Source of the DNA: Mycteria americana
Taxonomy: Eukaryota; Chordata; Aves; Ciconiiformes; Ciconiidae
Length of the DNA stretch: 64,000 bases
NCBI RefSeq assembly: GCF_035582795.1
Contig: NC_134390.1
Span: 727,060 to 791,059, forward strand
Direction: 5' to 3'
Made by a program: the position numbers and the translations under genes. Below are positions 46,830-59,400 of the stretch, piece by piece. Under the pieces are notes generated by a model. It was not told the DNA's origin. It searched no databases and saw only the letters and a list, made by a program, of their open reading frames with translations. Positions within the stretch are counted from its first letter, which is position 1; every line of letters starts with the position of its first letter.

Positions 46830-49800
46830 CTTCCCTCCCAGACTGGTCCAAGCGCCCCCATTACCCATCCCAGTGCCCCCATTTCTCATCCCAGTGCCCC
46901 CCCTTCCCTGCCAGACTGGTCCCAGCGCCCCCATTACCCACCCCAGTGCCCCCATTTCTCATCCCAGTGTCCCTGTTCCCTCCCAGACTGGTCCCAGTAC
47001 CTGCATTACCCACCCCAGTGCCCCCATTTCTCATCCCAGTGTCCCCCTTCCCTGTCAGACTGGTCCCAGTACCTGCGTTACCCACCCCAGGGCCCCTGTG
47101 TGTCCCCCAGACTGGTCTCAGCACCCCCATTTCTCATCCCAGTGTCCCCCTTCCCTCCCAGACTCGTCCCAGAGCCCCCGTTACCCACCCCAGTGCCCCC
47201 ATTTCTCATCCCAGTTCCCCCTTCCCTCCCAGACTGGTCCCAGCACCCCCGTTACCCACCCCAGTGCCCCCATTTCTCATCCCAGTGTCCCCCTTCCCTC
47301 CCAGACTGGTCCCAGAGCCCCCATTACCTACTCCAGTGCCCCCATTTCTCATCCCAGTTCCCCCTTCCCTCCCAGACTGGTCCCAGTACCTGAGTTACCC
47401 ACCCCAGTGCCCCTGTGTGTCCCCCAGACTGGTCTCAGCACCCCCATTTCTCATCCCAGTGTCCCCCTTCCCAGCCAGACTGGTCCCAGCGTCCCCATTA
47501 CCCACCCCAGTGCCCCCATTTCTCATCCCAGTGCCCCCCCTTCCCTGCCAGACTGGTCCAAGCGCCCCCATTACCCACCCCAGTGCCCCCATTTCTCATC
47601 CCAGTGCCCCCCCTTCCCTGCCAGACTGGTCCAAGCGCCCCCATTACCCACCCCAGTGCCCTCATTTCTCATCCCAGTGTCCCCCTTCCCTGTCAGACTG
47701 GTCCAAGCGCCCCCATTACCCATCCCAGTGCCCCCATTTCTCATCCCAGTGCCCCCCCTTCCCTCCCAGACTGGTCCCAGCACCCCCATTACCCACCCCA
47801 GTGCCCCCATTTCTCATCCCAGTGCCCCCCCTTCCCTCCCAGACTGGTCCCAGCACCCCCATTACCCACCCCAGTGCCCCCATTTCTCATCCCAGTGTCC
47901 CCCTTCCCTGTCAGACTGGTCCCAGTACCTGCGTTACCCACCCCAGTGCCCCTGTGTGTCCCCCAGACTGGTCTCAGCACCCCCATTTCTCATCCCAGTT
48001 CCCCCTTCCCTGCCAGACTGGTCCCAGTACCTGCGTTACCCACCCCAGTGCCCCCATTTCCCATCCCAGTGTCCCTGTTCCCTCCCAGACTGGTCCCAGT
48101 ACCTGCATTACCCACCCCAGTGCCCCCATTTCTCATCCCAGTGTCCCTGTTCCCTCCCAGACTGGTCCCAGTACCTGCATTACCCACCCCAGTGCCCCCA
48201 TTTCTCATCCCAGTGCCCCCCTTCCCTCCCAGACTGGTCCCAGCGCCCCCATTACCCACCCCAGTGCCTCTGTGTATCCCCCAAACTGGTCTCAGCACCC
48301 CCATTTCTCATCCCAGTGCCCCCCCTTCCCTCCCAAACTGGTCCCAGTACCTACGTTACCCACCCCAGTGCCTCTGCCCACTGCCCAGACTGGTCTCAGC
48401 ACCCCCATTTCTCATCCCAGTGTCCCTGTTCCCTCCCAGACTGGTCCCAGTGCCCCCATTACCCACCCCAGTGCCTCTGTGTATCCCCCAAACTGGTATC
48501 AGCACCCCCATTTCTCATCCCAGTTCCCCCTTTCCTCCCAGACTGGTCCCAGCACCCCCGTTACCTACCCCAGTGCCCCCATTTCTCATCCCAGTTCCCC
48601 CTTCCCTCCCAGACTGGTCCCAGCACCCCCATTACCCACCCCAGTGCCTCTGCCCACTGCCCAGACTGGTCTCAGCACCCCCATTTCTCATCCCAGTGTC
48701 CCTGTTTCCTCCCAGACTGGTCCAGTACCCCCGTTACCCACCCCAGTGCCCCCATTTCTCATCCCAGTGCCCCCCCTTCCCTGCAGACTGGTCCCAGAGC
48801 CCCCATTTCTCATCCCAGTGACCCCATTCCCTCCCAGACTGGTCCCAGCACCCCCATTACCCACCCCAGTGCCCCCATTTCTCATCCCAGTGTCCCCCTT
48901 CCCTCCCAGACTGGTCCCAGTACCTGCGTTACCCACCCCAGTGCCCCCATTTCTCATCCCAGTGTCCCCCTTCCCTGTCAGACTGGTCCCAGTACATGCG
49001 TTACCCACCCCAGTGCCCCTGTGTGTCCCCCAGACTGGTCTCAGCACCCCCATTTCTCATCCCAGTTCCCCCTTCCCTGCCAGACTGGTCCAAGCGCCCC
49101 CATTACCCATCCCAGTGCCCCCATTTCTCATCCCAGTTCCCCCTTCCCTGCCAGACTGGTCCAAGCGCCCCCATTACCCATCCCAGTGCCCCCATTTCTC
49201 ATCCCAGTTCCCCCTTCCCTGCCAGACTGGTCCCAGTACCTGCGTTACCCACCCCAGTGCCCCCATTTCTCATCCCAGTGCCCCCCCTTCCCTCCCAGAC
49301 TGGTCCCAGCACCCCCATTACCCACCCCAGTGCCCCCATTTCTCATCCCAGTGTCCCCCTTCCCTGTCAGACTGGTCCCAGTACCTGCGTTACCCACCCC
49401 AGTGCCCCTGTGTGTCCCCCAGACTGGTCTCAGCACCCCCATTTCTCATCCCAGTTCCCCCTTCCCTGCCAGACTGGTCCAAGCGCCCCCATTACCCATC
49501 CCAGTGCCCCCATTTCTCATCCCAGTGTCCCCCTTCCCTCCCAGACTGGTCCCAGTACCTGCGTTACCCACCCCAGTGCCCCCATTTCTCATCCCAGTGT
49601 CCCCATTCCCTCCCAGACTGGTCCCAGTACCTGCGTTACCCACCCCAGTGCCCCCATTTCTCATCCCAGTGTCCCCATTCCCTCCCAGACTGGCCCCAGT
49701 GCCCCCATTACCCACCCCAGTGCCCCCATTTCTCATCCCAGTGTCCCCATTCCCTCCCAGACTGGCCCCAGTGCCCCCATTACCCACCCCAGTGCCCCCA

Positions 49801-50620
49801 TTTCTCATCCCAGTGCCCCCCCTTCCCTGCCAGACTGGTCCCAGGGCCCCCATTACCCACCCCAGTGCCCCCATTTCTCATCCCAGTGCCCCCCTTCCCT
49901 GTCAGACTGGTCCCAGTACCTGCGTTACCCACCCCAGTGCCCCTGTGTGTCCCCCAGACTGGTCTCAGCACCCCCATTTCTCATCCCAGTGCCCCCCCTT
50001 CCCTCCCAGACTGGTCCCAGCACCCCCATTACCCACCCCAGTGCCCCCATTTCTCATCCCAGTTCCCCCTTCTCTCCCAGACTGGTCCCAGTACCTGCTT
50101 TACCCACCCCAGTGCCCCCATTTCTCATCCCAGTGCCCCCCTTCCCTCCCAGACTGGTCCCAGCGCCCCCATTACCCACCCCAGTGCCTCTGTGTATTCC
50201 CCAAACTGGTCTCAGCACCCCCATTTCTCATCCCAGTGCCCCCCCTTCCCTCCCAGACTGGTCCCAGTACCTGCATTACCCACCCCAGTGCCCCCATTTC
50301 TCATCCCAGTGCCCCCCCTTCCCTCCCAGACTAGTCCCAGCACCCCCATTACCCACCCCAGTGCCCCCATTTCTCATCCCAGTGCCCCCCCTTCCCTCCC
50401 AGACTGGTCCCAGCACCCCCATTACCTACCCCAGTGCCCCCATTCCTTAGCCCAGTGTCCCCATTCACTTCCAGACTGGTCCCAGTGCCCCCATTACCTA
50501 CCGCAGTGCTCCTGTTCCCCCCTAGACTGGTCCCAGTGCCCCCTTTCCTCATCCCAATGCCCCTGTTCCCCCCTAGACTGGTCCCAGTGCCCCCGTTCCC
50601 CCTCCCAGTTTGCCCCAATA
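46830..50620 (+). repeat. 72-bp minisatellite, about 50 copies
   Basis: Tandem units of about 72 bp built from CCCAGACTGGTCCCAG, TTACCCACCCCAGTGCCCCC and ATTTCTCATCCCAGTG. Because 72 is 24 codons, frames persist through the array and give plus-strand open frames of more than 1200 codons in more than one frame. The peptides are Pro/Ser-rich with no start or splice logic, so I do not call a gene. Copies fade after 50440. Confidence 0.95.
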
Positions 50621-50689
50621 CTGGTCCAGAGCTGAGGGCTCCTCAGTCTCCCATCCTGTGTCCCCAGCGCTAACACAGACGGTGTGAGA

Positions 50690-52272
50690 TGGGGACAGGG
50701 AAGGGACAGGGACAGGGAAAGGGACAGGGACAGGGAAGAGGGATGGGGACATGGACAAGGGTGAGGATGGGGACAGGGACAAGGATGGGGACAGGGACTG
50801 GGTTAGGGACAGGGTTGTGAATGGGACAGGGGTGGGGACAGCAACAGAGCTGGGACAGGGACAGGGACAGGACAGGGTTGGGGAAAGGGAGACGTTTGGG
50901 GACAGGGACAGGACAGAGATGGGGACAGGACAGGGACACTGGCAAGGTTCAGGACAGAACTGGGGATGGGGAGAGGAACTGGGACAGGACAGTGACATGG
51001 ATATGGTTGGGGACAGGACGGGGTAGTGTTGGGGACAGGAGCGGGCACAGGACAAAGAAAGGGCATTAACAAGGTTGGGGACAGGGGAGGGACGGGAACA
51101 GGACAGGGTTGGGGACGGGGACAGGACACCGTTGGGAAATGACAGGGATGGGGATGGGGACAAGGACAGGACAGGAGAGGGTTGGGGTCAGGACAGGGTT
51201 GGGGACATTGCTGGGGACAGGACAGGGTTGGGGTGAGGATGGGGCCAGAGCCGGGGACCCTGTTGGGGACAGGGCAGGGACAGGGCTGGGGACAGGGTTG
51301 AGGTGAGGACATGGCCAGAGCCGGGGACCCTGTTGGGGACAGGGCAGGGTCAGGGTTGGGGACAGGACAGGACACTGTTGGGGACAGGACAGGGCCAGGG
51401 TTGGGGACAGGACAGGGTTGAGGTGAGGACATGGCCAGAGCCGGGGACCCTGTTTGGGACAGGGCAGGGTCAGGGTTGGGGACAGGACAGGGCCAGGGTT
51501 GGGGACAGGGCACGGACAGGGCAGGACACTGTTGGGGACAGGACAGGGTCAGGGTTGGGGACAGGACAGGACACTGTTGGGGACAGGGCAGGGACAGGGT
51601 TGGGGACCCTGTTGGAGACAGGGCAGGGCCAGGGTTGGGGACAGGGCAGGGACAGGGCAGGACACTGTTGGGGACAGGACAGGGACAGGGTTGGGGACAG
51701 GACAGGGTTGAGGTGAGGACATGGCCAGAGCCGGGGACCCTGTTGGGGACAGGGCAGTGTCAGGGTTGGGGACAGGACAGGGCCAGGGTTGGGGACAGGG
51801 CACGGACAGGGTTGGGGACAGGGCAGGGACAGGGCAGTGTCAGGGTTGGGGACAGGACAGGGCCAGGGTTGGGGACAGGGCAGGGACAGGGCAGGACACT
51901 GTTGGGGACAGGACAGGGCCAGGGTTGGGGACCCTGTTGGGGACAGGACAGGGCCAGGGTTGGGGACAGGGCAGGGACAGGGCAGGACACTGTTGGGGAC
52001 AGGACAGGGCCAGGGTTGGGGACAGGGCAGGGACAGGGCAGGACACTGTTGGGGACAGGACAGGGCCAGGGTTGGGGACAGGGCAGGGACAGGGCAGGAC
52101 ACTGTTGGGGACAGGACAGGGCCAGGGTTGGGGACAGGGACAGGGTTGAGGTGAGGACAGGGCCAGAGCCGGGGACCCTGTTGGGGACAGGGCAGGGACA
52201 GGGTTGGGGACAGGGCACGGACAGGGCAGGACCCTGTTGGGGACAGGACAGGGCTGGGGACCCTGTTGGGGA
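50690..52272 (+). repeat. GGGGACAGGACAGGG minisatellite
   Basis: G-rich units on TTGGGGACAGGGCAGGGACA. Longer blocks of about 60-90 bp contain GGACACTGTTGGGGACAGG and, at five or more places, GAGGTGAGGACATGGCCAGA. The strand composition flips from C-rich (left array) to G-rich at about 50650. Confidence 0.92.
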
Positions 52273-52290
52273 CAGCCGGGCCAGGCGCCC

Positions 52291-52357
52291 CCGCCAGGGG
52301 GCAGCAGAGACCCGCGCGGGGGGCGGCACCGACCCGCCTCGGCCACCAGGGGGCGCT
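52291..52357 (+). promoter_or_regulatory. Two tandem CTCF-type motifs between arrays
   Basis: CCGCCAGGGGGCAGC (52291-52305) and CCACCAGGGGGCGCT (52343-52357) both fit the CTCF core on the same strand, 52 bp apart. They sit in a unique island of about 90 bp between two minisatellites. Confidence 0.65.
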
Positions 52358-52361
52358 GGGA

Positions 52362-53110
<749 letters not shown>

Positions 53111-53540
53111 GGGGGACTGGGGTGCTAAGGGGTGGGGGGCTAACGGGAGGCAATGGGGTGCTACCGGGGAGGGGGGGCTACTGGGGAGGGGGTCCCGATG
53201 GGGGTAACAGGGTGGGGGGTGATGGGGTGCTAATAGGGTGGGGGTTAATGGGGGGGTCCAACTGGGGGGGGGTACGGGGAGGGGGGGTCCCAATAGGGGG
53301 TATTGGGGGGTGCAATGGGGTGCTAATAGGGTGGGGGTTAATGGGGGGGCTACTGGAGGGGGGGTCCCAATGGGGGGTAATGGGGTGGGGGGTAATGGGG
53401 GGGTCCCAATGGGGTGGGGGGCTCCTGGGGGGGGCTTAATGGGATGCAGATCCCGATGGGCGTAATGGGGTGCTGGGGGGGGAGGGGTCTAATAAGGGGG
53501 GCCCTAATGAGGGGGTGGGGGTCTAATGGGGTGGGGGCCC
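53111..53540 (+). repeat. GGGGTGCTAATAGGGTGGGG minisatellite
   Basis: Degenerate G-rich units with TAATGGGG words. Confidence 0.85.
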
Positions 53541-53702
53541 TGTGGTGGCTCCGGGCAGCCCCCACAGACCCTCCCCAGCCCCCCCGTGGCCCCCAGCCCT
53601 GTCCCCCGGGCCCGGGACAGGGTGGGACGGGGACTTGTCCCCACTGTCCCCCCCCCCCCCCGAGCAGAGCAGGATGGGGGGGGGATTGCTGGGGGGGGGG
53701 GC

Positions 53703-53742
53703 AGGAGGAGGAGGAGGAGGAGGAGGAGGAGGAGGAGGAGGA
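53703..53742 (+). repeat. (GGA)n microsatellite
   Basis: About thirteen uninterrupted GGA triplets. Confidence 0.95.
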
Positions 53743-54039
53743 AGCAGCAGCCTTTGCCCCGGAGAAGCGCAGGCAGATGCGGCCTTCGCCCCGTGCCGGG
53801 GCGGCGTGACGAGCTGGCGGGGACTCAGCTCCGGTGACAGGATGGGGACAGTCCCCATGTCGTGTGTGTCCCCCCCCACCTCGTGCCCTCCCCGCTGCCG
53901 GGCCCGGCCCTTTTGGGGCAGGGGCTGCGAAGCACGGCCCCGCCGGCGTCACCAGCCCCGGGGACGCCGCGACGGGGACAAACCAACCAAGAAACCCCCG
54001 AGTTCGTCCCCTTCCCCGGTGGCACGGCATTGTCGGCAA

Positions 54040-54220
54040 GCCAAGAGGGGAAACCGAGGCACGGGGCTGGGTGGACGCACGCTCTGTGTCCCCAAGTGCC
54101 ACCGCTGCGGGTCAGGAGGGGAAACTGAGGCACGGGGCTGGGTGGACGCACGCTCCGTGTCCCTGCGCGTCCCCGAGTGCCGCCGCTGCGGGTCAGGAGG
54201 GGGAAACTGAGGCACGGCAG
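54040..54220 (+). repeat. Triplicated unit with GGGGAAACTGAGGCACG
   Basis: Three copies of a 70-80-bp unit. Each carries GGGAAACTGAGGCAC (54048 with one change, 54119, 54201), and GTGCC-CCGCTGCGGGTCAGG precedes the last two copies. The same word is dispersed elsewhere in the window. Confidence 0.8.
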
Positions 54221-54420
54221 GGGATCGGTCCCATCCGTGGCCGCTGACGCCGCAGCCGGCAGGACACGGGCCGGGATGAAAGGAAGCGCTTGTGTTTGCT
54301 GAGCGCGGGGGGCACGGGGACAGGGACCCCCCCCCCCCTCGGCCCCCGACGGCTGCGGCAGAGGCGACTTCAAGGCCACGGCGGGGTCTGGGGTGAAGCG
54401 GCGGCCGCCTCCCCGCCGGC

Positions 54421-54693
54421 ATGGCGGGGGACAAAGCCACCGCTTCGCTCGACGGCAAGCCCACAGCGGACAGCGTCCCCTCCCCGCTACCGGGGTTTTG
54501 GGGGACAGGGTCCGGGCAGTGCCGGAGCCGGGATGATGAGGGGTTGTCCCCAAAAAATGGCAGCTGCGGGACGGTTTGGTTTTATTTCGCCTCCCCGGGT
54601 GGGTCTCCGCTCTTTGTCCGGCGTTGTTTTAATGACGCCGGGGGGTTCGCAGCCGGCCGGTGGGACCGGTGCCGCGGCGAGAAGCCGAAATAA
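54421..54693 (+). other. Open frame of 90 codons, doubtful gene
   Basis: ATG in a fair context (GGCATGGCG) opens a 90-codon frame beginning MAGDKATASLDGKPTADS. It ends in a TAA that overlaps a perfect AATAAA at about 54688. The protein resembles nothing I know. The lucky AATAAA is the only sign of a transcript, and chance is likely. Confidence 0.15.
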
Positions 54694-55639
54694 AACAGTT
54701 CCGCTGGAAGCGGGGTGAGGTCGCGGTGAGTGACAGCGATTTTCCAGCTGCGGGATGAAGGGAATTAGGCCAAAAAAAGTGGAAAATAAAAAGGTCACGG
54801 CAAAGACGGCATCCGGGCGGCCGGCGGGGAGCCGGGCAAGGGGCTCGCTGGCCTTGGCAGCACCTCCAAAATCAACAGCAGGGCCATGGTTGGGGGGCTC
54901 CCCGCGCCGTGGGCCCCCCGTCACCGGGGGACATCAAAGGGCGGTGGCCGGTGGGGACGGGCAGCGGGTGGAAAGGCGGCTCTGGGGGGGGGACGGCGCC
55001 GTGTGGGGCGGATGGCTTTGATCCTGGAAAGCAAAAAAAAAAAAAAAAAAGAAAAAAAGACATTATACGTCATCTCTTGTCGTGTGTGTGTGTCCCCCCC
55101 CCGCCCCCCGTTTGTCACCGGCCGTGCCCGTCTCCCGCTGCCGGGGTGGCCGTGCGGCCATGTCCCCCGGGACCCTCGCGCTTCGTTTGCCTTCAAAAAC
55201 CTCATTTTTTGTAAACCTGGGGCTTTTTGCTGTGAAATCCCCCAGATAACGCCCCCTCCCACGCCCAGAGCAGGGGTGACCCCAGGAGCTCGCACCAGCG
55301 GAGGGGAAGAGGCCCAGGCGTCCCAGCGGTGACAGTCCCCGTCATGACAGGGCTGGGTGCTGTGACAGGACGTGGGGCACGTAGTGACAGGGCCTCGAGG
55401 GCCCGCTGTGGTGACAGGGCCCTGGGGATGTTTACACAGCGACGAGGCCCCGCCGAACGCCTGTGAGGGCATGTCGCACCGGGATGGCGGCTGTCGCGAC
55501 AGGGCTGAGGTGGCTCGTGACAGGAAAAGGTGACCGGGGGAGGTGAAGAATGGCGCTGTCGCGACACGGGGCGGGTTATCGAGCCGGCGTGGCCGCCCCG
55601 GGGACGCCGCCCGGGCTTGGGGGTGCCCGGCTCCGGGCA
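54694..55639. other. Spacer before the SP1 promoter
   Basis: Mostly unique GC-rich sequence with an A run (55030-55048) and several GTGACAGGGC words (55330-55520). No gene is supported. Confidence 0.5.
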
Positions 55640-56409
55640 AAGCGGCCGCCGCCGCCGGGGCGGAGCCAGCACCAAAATGGCGCCTTTTCCGCCACATTCC
55701 CGGCGCCGCCAAGCCGTCCCTCCAAGGGCGCAGCCCGGCCGCTCGCCCCGCCTCCTCGCGGCGCCCATTGGCCAGTTTGAGACGGACCGCCGTTCTCATT
55801 GGCACGGCGCCCCGCCGCGGCCGACGCCTCCGAGCGAGGATTGGGCAGCGCTCCCGTCAGTGTGCGAGCCCGCCTTCCCCCGCGGCGCGGACCGCGCGGC
55901 CGGTTGGCGGTCCCCGCTGCCAGTCACTCCTCCGGCCCGCCTCCCCCGCCCATTGGCGGCGGCGCGCGCCCATCACGCCGCGGCCCACGCCGCCGCGGCC
56001 GCTCCCATACGGGGTCTCCCTGTGAGCCCGCGCGGGCTCCGATTGGCCCCCGCGGCCGCCGGCCCCCCCCTCCCGCTCCCCCATTGGCCGCCGCCCGCGG
56101 CGCTCCCCCTCCCCCACGGGGCGGGGCGGCGGGGGCGGTGCGCCCCCCGCCTCCCTCCCCCCTCCGCCGGCCCGCCCTCGCTCCCCACTGGCCGGCCCGC
56201 CCGTCACTCGTCCGCCCGCGGCGGCGCCCCATTGGCGGACGCGGCAGCAGGGGCGGGCCGCGGGGCCGGGGCCGCGGCGCGCGGCTCCCTCCCTCGGCAG
56301 CCCCTTGGCGGTCACCGGCGGGGTTAGGCCGCCTCGTCAGCGAGCCGGGCGCGCCCGCCCCTCCTCCCCCCCGCCCCGCCGCCGCTCGGGCTCGCCCCCC
56401 CCGGCCACC
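55640..56409 (+). promoter_or_regulatory. SP1: SP1 CpG-island promoter with seven inverted CCAAT boxes
   Basis: ATTGG, the inverted NF-Y CCAAT box, occurs at 55767, 55798, 55840, 55952, 56042, 56083 and 56231, all in one orientation. Several are in the longer form CCATTGGCC or CCATTGGCGG. A YY1-like AAAATGGCGCC lies at about 55674, and GC boxes are abundant. No TATA box is seen. Human SP1 is known to be driven by NF-Y and by Sp1 itself. Confidence 0.75.
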
Positions 56410-59400
56410 ATGAGCGGTAAGGACGGGCCCGCCGCGCCGGCGGGGGGGGGGCGAGGGGCGCGCGGCCGCCCAGGCACACGCAGACGACGGCGCCCGCCCG
56501 CTCGGAGGGGCCAGAGGCGGCCCCGCCCCACGCCGGGCCGGGCCCCGCCGGGCCGGGCCTCGCCTCGCCGCGCCGCGCCGGGGGGACCTGCCGGGGGAGG
56601 GACCCGGGGGAGGGGGAAGGCCTCGGGGGAGGGACCCGGCGGACGGGCCGGGCCCGGCTGGGAGCGGAGGAGGGGGCGGCGGCGGTGGCGGCGGTGGCGG
56701 GGGGGGGGGCGGTGGTGGTGGTGGTGGTGTGTGTGTGTGATGGGGGAGGCTCCGGTAATCGGCGAGGGGGGGAGCACCGGAGGGGGGGTAGGGTGGGGGG
56801 GGTGAGGTAGGATCCCGGGGGAGCGGGCGCGGAGAGGAGGATTTTTGCGGGGGAGGGTGTAGGCCTGAGCGGGGTGGCTGTGAGAGCAGGTACCGGGGGA
56901 GGGGGGTGCTCCCCCCCCCCGCCGCCCTCCCGAGGAAGGCGCCTTGCGGGGGCGGATGTGTGCGGGGGGGGGGGGGGAACGGGGAGGGGGGGACTGGGGG
57001 GGGGGGAGCCGTGGGGAAGGCGTGAGCTGCTGGGGGTGTCGGGGGGGGGGGGCGAGGGAATCCACGGAAGCGATGCTGGGGGGCTGGAGGGGACCCTGGT
57101 GAGCGGTGCTGGGGGTGGGGGCAGGAGGGGGGGGCACAGGCCCCAGGTTCTGGTGGGGGGAGGTTGCCGGAGGAGGAGGCTCCTGGTCGGTGGGAGAGGA
57201 GGGGTTGGGGGGAGCAGGGACCCCCGTGCAGCGGGGTCACAGGGAGCACGGATGGGGGAGTCCCGGCCAGGGGATTCCTGGAGAGCCCCGTGGGCTGGAT
57301 CCACGGTGGGGAATCCCGTGGGCAGGGCAGGCAGAGGGCCTGCGGGGTGGATCCACGGAGGGCCGGGGCAGGAGGTGTGCTCCCAGGCCAGCGGGGAAGG
57401 GAAAGGGGAGGCCCGGGGAGGACCTCGACGGGGGCCAGGGAGTGTCCCGAGCGGGTGGGGAGGAGCTGGGACCTGGAGCAGGGCCGGGTCCTCCTCCGCC
57501 TGTCCCGCTGCCAGCTCCCCTTTGGCAGCTCCCTCCGGTTCCCAGCCCCTTCGCGCCAGCGCCCGAGCAGCGCAGGGTCCCCCCAGAGTGCCGCCAGCGT
57601 GCCGTCCCCCCCCCTCTGCCCAGCCCTCCTGCCTTCCCTGCCTGTGACTCCCCGTGTGTCCTCGCACTCCTCGTCCCCCTCTCCTTCCCAGAAATGTCTT
57701 TAATTCCCGCTGTCGTTTCCCGCCCGCGCAGACCAAGAGAGTCCCGAGGAGATGGCGACAGTGAAGCCCGAGAAGGGCGAAGGAGATGCCAGCAGTAACA
57801 GCAGCGCAGGCGGTGGGGAGGGCCAGGTGAGTGTGGGGAGGGAGGAACAGCCCCAAGCTGGCGGCCTCCTGGCTCCGCTCGTCCTAGGGAACTCTCCGTC
57901 CCCGTGGCAAAGTCCAGGGCCGGGCCGAGGTGTTTGTTTGGCCCAGCCGAGCGTTACGCCGGCTCCTCTCCCCAGGGAGAGGAAGAGAAGGGCGAGTGCG
58001 CGCCGGGGGATTGTCATGCTGCCAAACGCCCCACCGGAGCACCGACCCGCAGCGCCCGTGGCTTCCCCTCCTCCCCCAGCTCTGCACGGTGCCCTCGAAA
58101 ACATGACAGTTGCCCTGCTCCCAGTAAACACCGCAGCCCCGACTGGCCCTTCTCCAGGTCGGGGTGCCCAGGAACGACTGTACTTCCCCGGCGTTGTTCT
58201 CCTGCGGGGAGATTCGCTCGCTTTGGGGTGGAGGAGACGTCTCTCCTTGCCTTTTACATGCAGGCTCCCTCCCCTTTCCTCCCTCCCAGAGGGTTTTTCC
58301 CTGTGGGTTCAGTCTGTCCTGGCCTGACAGCCCTGTGTCTGGCAGTTGTATTTTTCCGGCTGTGGGTGGGTTTTCTCAGGAAGGAGTGTTTATCTTTTCC
58401 AAGTATGCTCCTCCCTGCTTTCTCTTTTATTTTTTCCCCTTCTTTTATTTTCGGCCTGCCCATCGGGCCGCCTCCCGCTTCCTTAACTCCTCCTCTCCTT
58501 CCCAGGAATCGCAGCCTTCCCCGCTGGCTCTGCTGGCAGCTACCTGCAGCAGGATCGAGTCTCCCAACGAGAACTCCAACAGCTCCCAGGGCCAGCAAGG
58601 CGGGAGTGGCGAGCTGGACCTGACAGCCGCTGCCGCTCAGATCGCCCAGTCTGCCAACGGCTGGCAGATCATTTCCGCCGGCTCCAGCACGCCGACGGCC
58701 TCCAAGGAACAGGGCAGCAATGGCAGCAACGGTGGAGATGCCTCCAAAAGCCGGCCCGTGAGCGCGGGGCAGTACGTGGTCACGACCGCTTCCAACCTGC
58801 AGAACCAGCAGGTGCTCACGGGCCTGCCGGGAGTTATCCCAAATATCCAGTACCAGGTCATTCCCCAATTCCAAACCATCGATGGGCAACAGCTCCAGTT
58901 TGCCACCACCCCTGCCCAAGTCAACGTGCAGCAGGATGCCTCTGGGCAGCTCCAGATCATCCCCGGCACAAACCAGCAGATCATAACGAGCCGAGCGGGG
59001 ACGAGTAACCTCATCGCCATGCCAAACCTGCTGCAGCAGGCTGTCCCCATCCAGGGCGTGGGCTTAGCCAACAACACCCTCTCAGGGCAAACCCAGTACG
59101 TGGCCAACGTCCCCGTGGCTCTGAACGGCAACATCACCTTGCTGCCCGTCAACAGCGTGGCCGCCAGCCTGGCTCCCACCTCTCAGACGGTCACGTTGAG
59201 CAGCTCCGGCTCTCCGGACAGCAGCTCCCAGCCGGCCACCTCGGGTGCTGCCATCAGTTCCACCAACACAGCCACGTCTCACGCTAGTTCTGGCGCTTTT
59301 TTTACCAACGCCAACAGCTACTCCACCACCACCACCACCAGTAACATGGGCATCATGAATTTTTCCACCAGCGCGACGGTGGGAACCAACGTCCAGGCAC

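Noticed and set aside
46480-50635. Plus-strand open frames of 1284 and 1229 codons
   Set aside because: They lie in the 72-bp minisatellite and exist in overlapping frames, with no splice sites, start context or conserved domain. The openness follows from a repeat that is a multiple of three and free of stops.
55530-57856. Long open frames on both strands over the SP1 promoter and intron 1
   Set aside because: CpG-island sequence is poor in stops. Only the seven-base SP1 exon 1 fits a conserved gene there.
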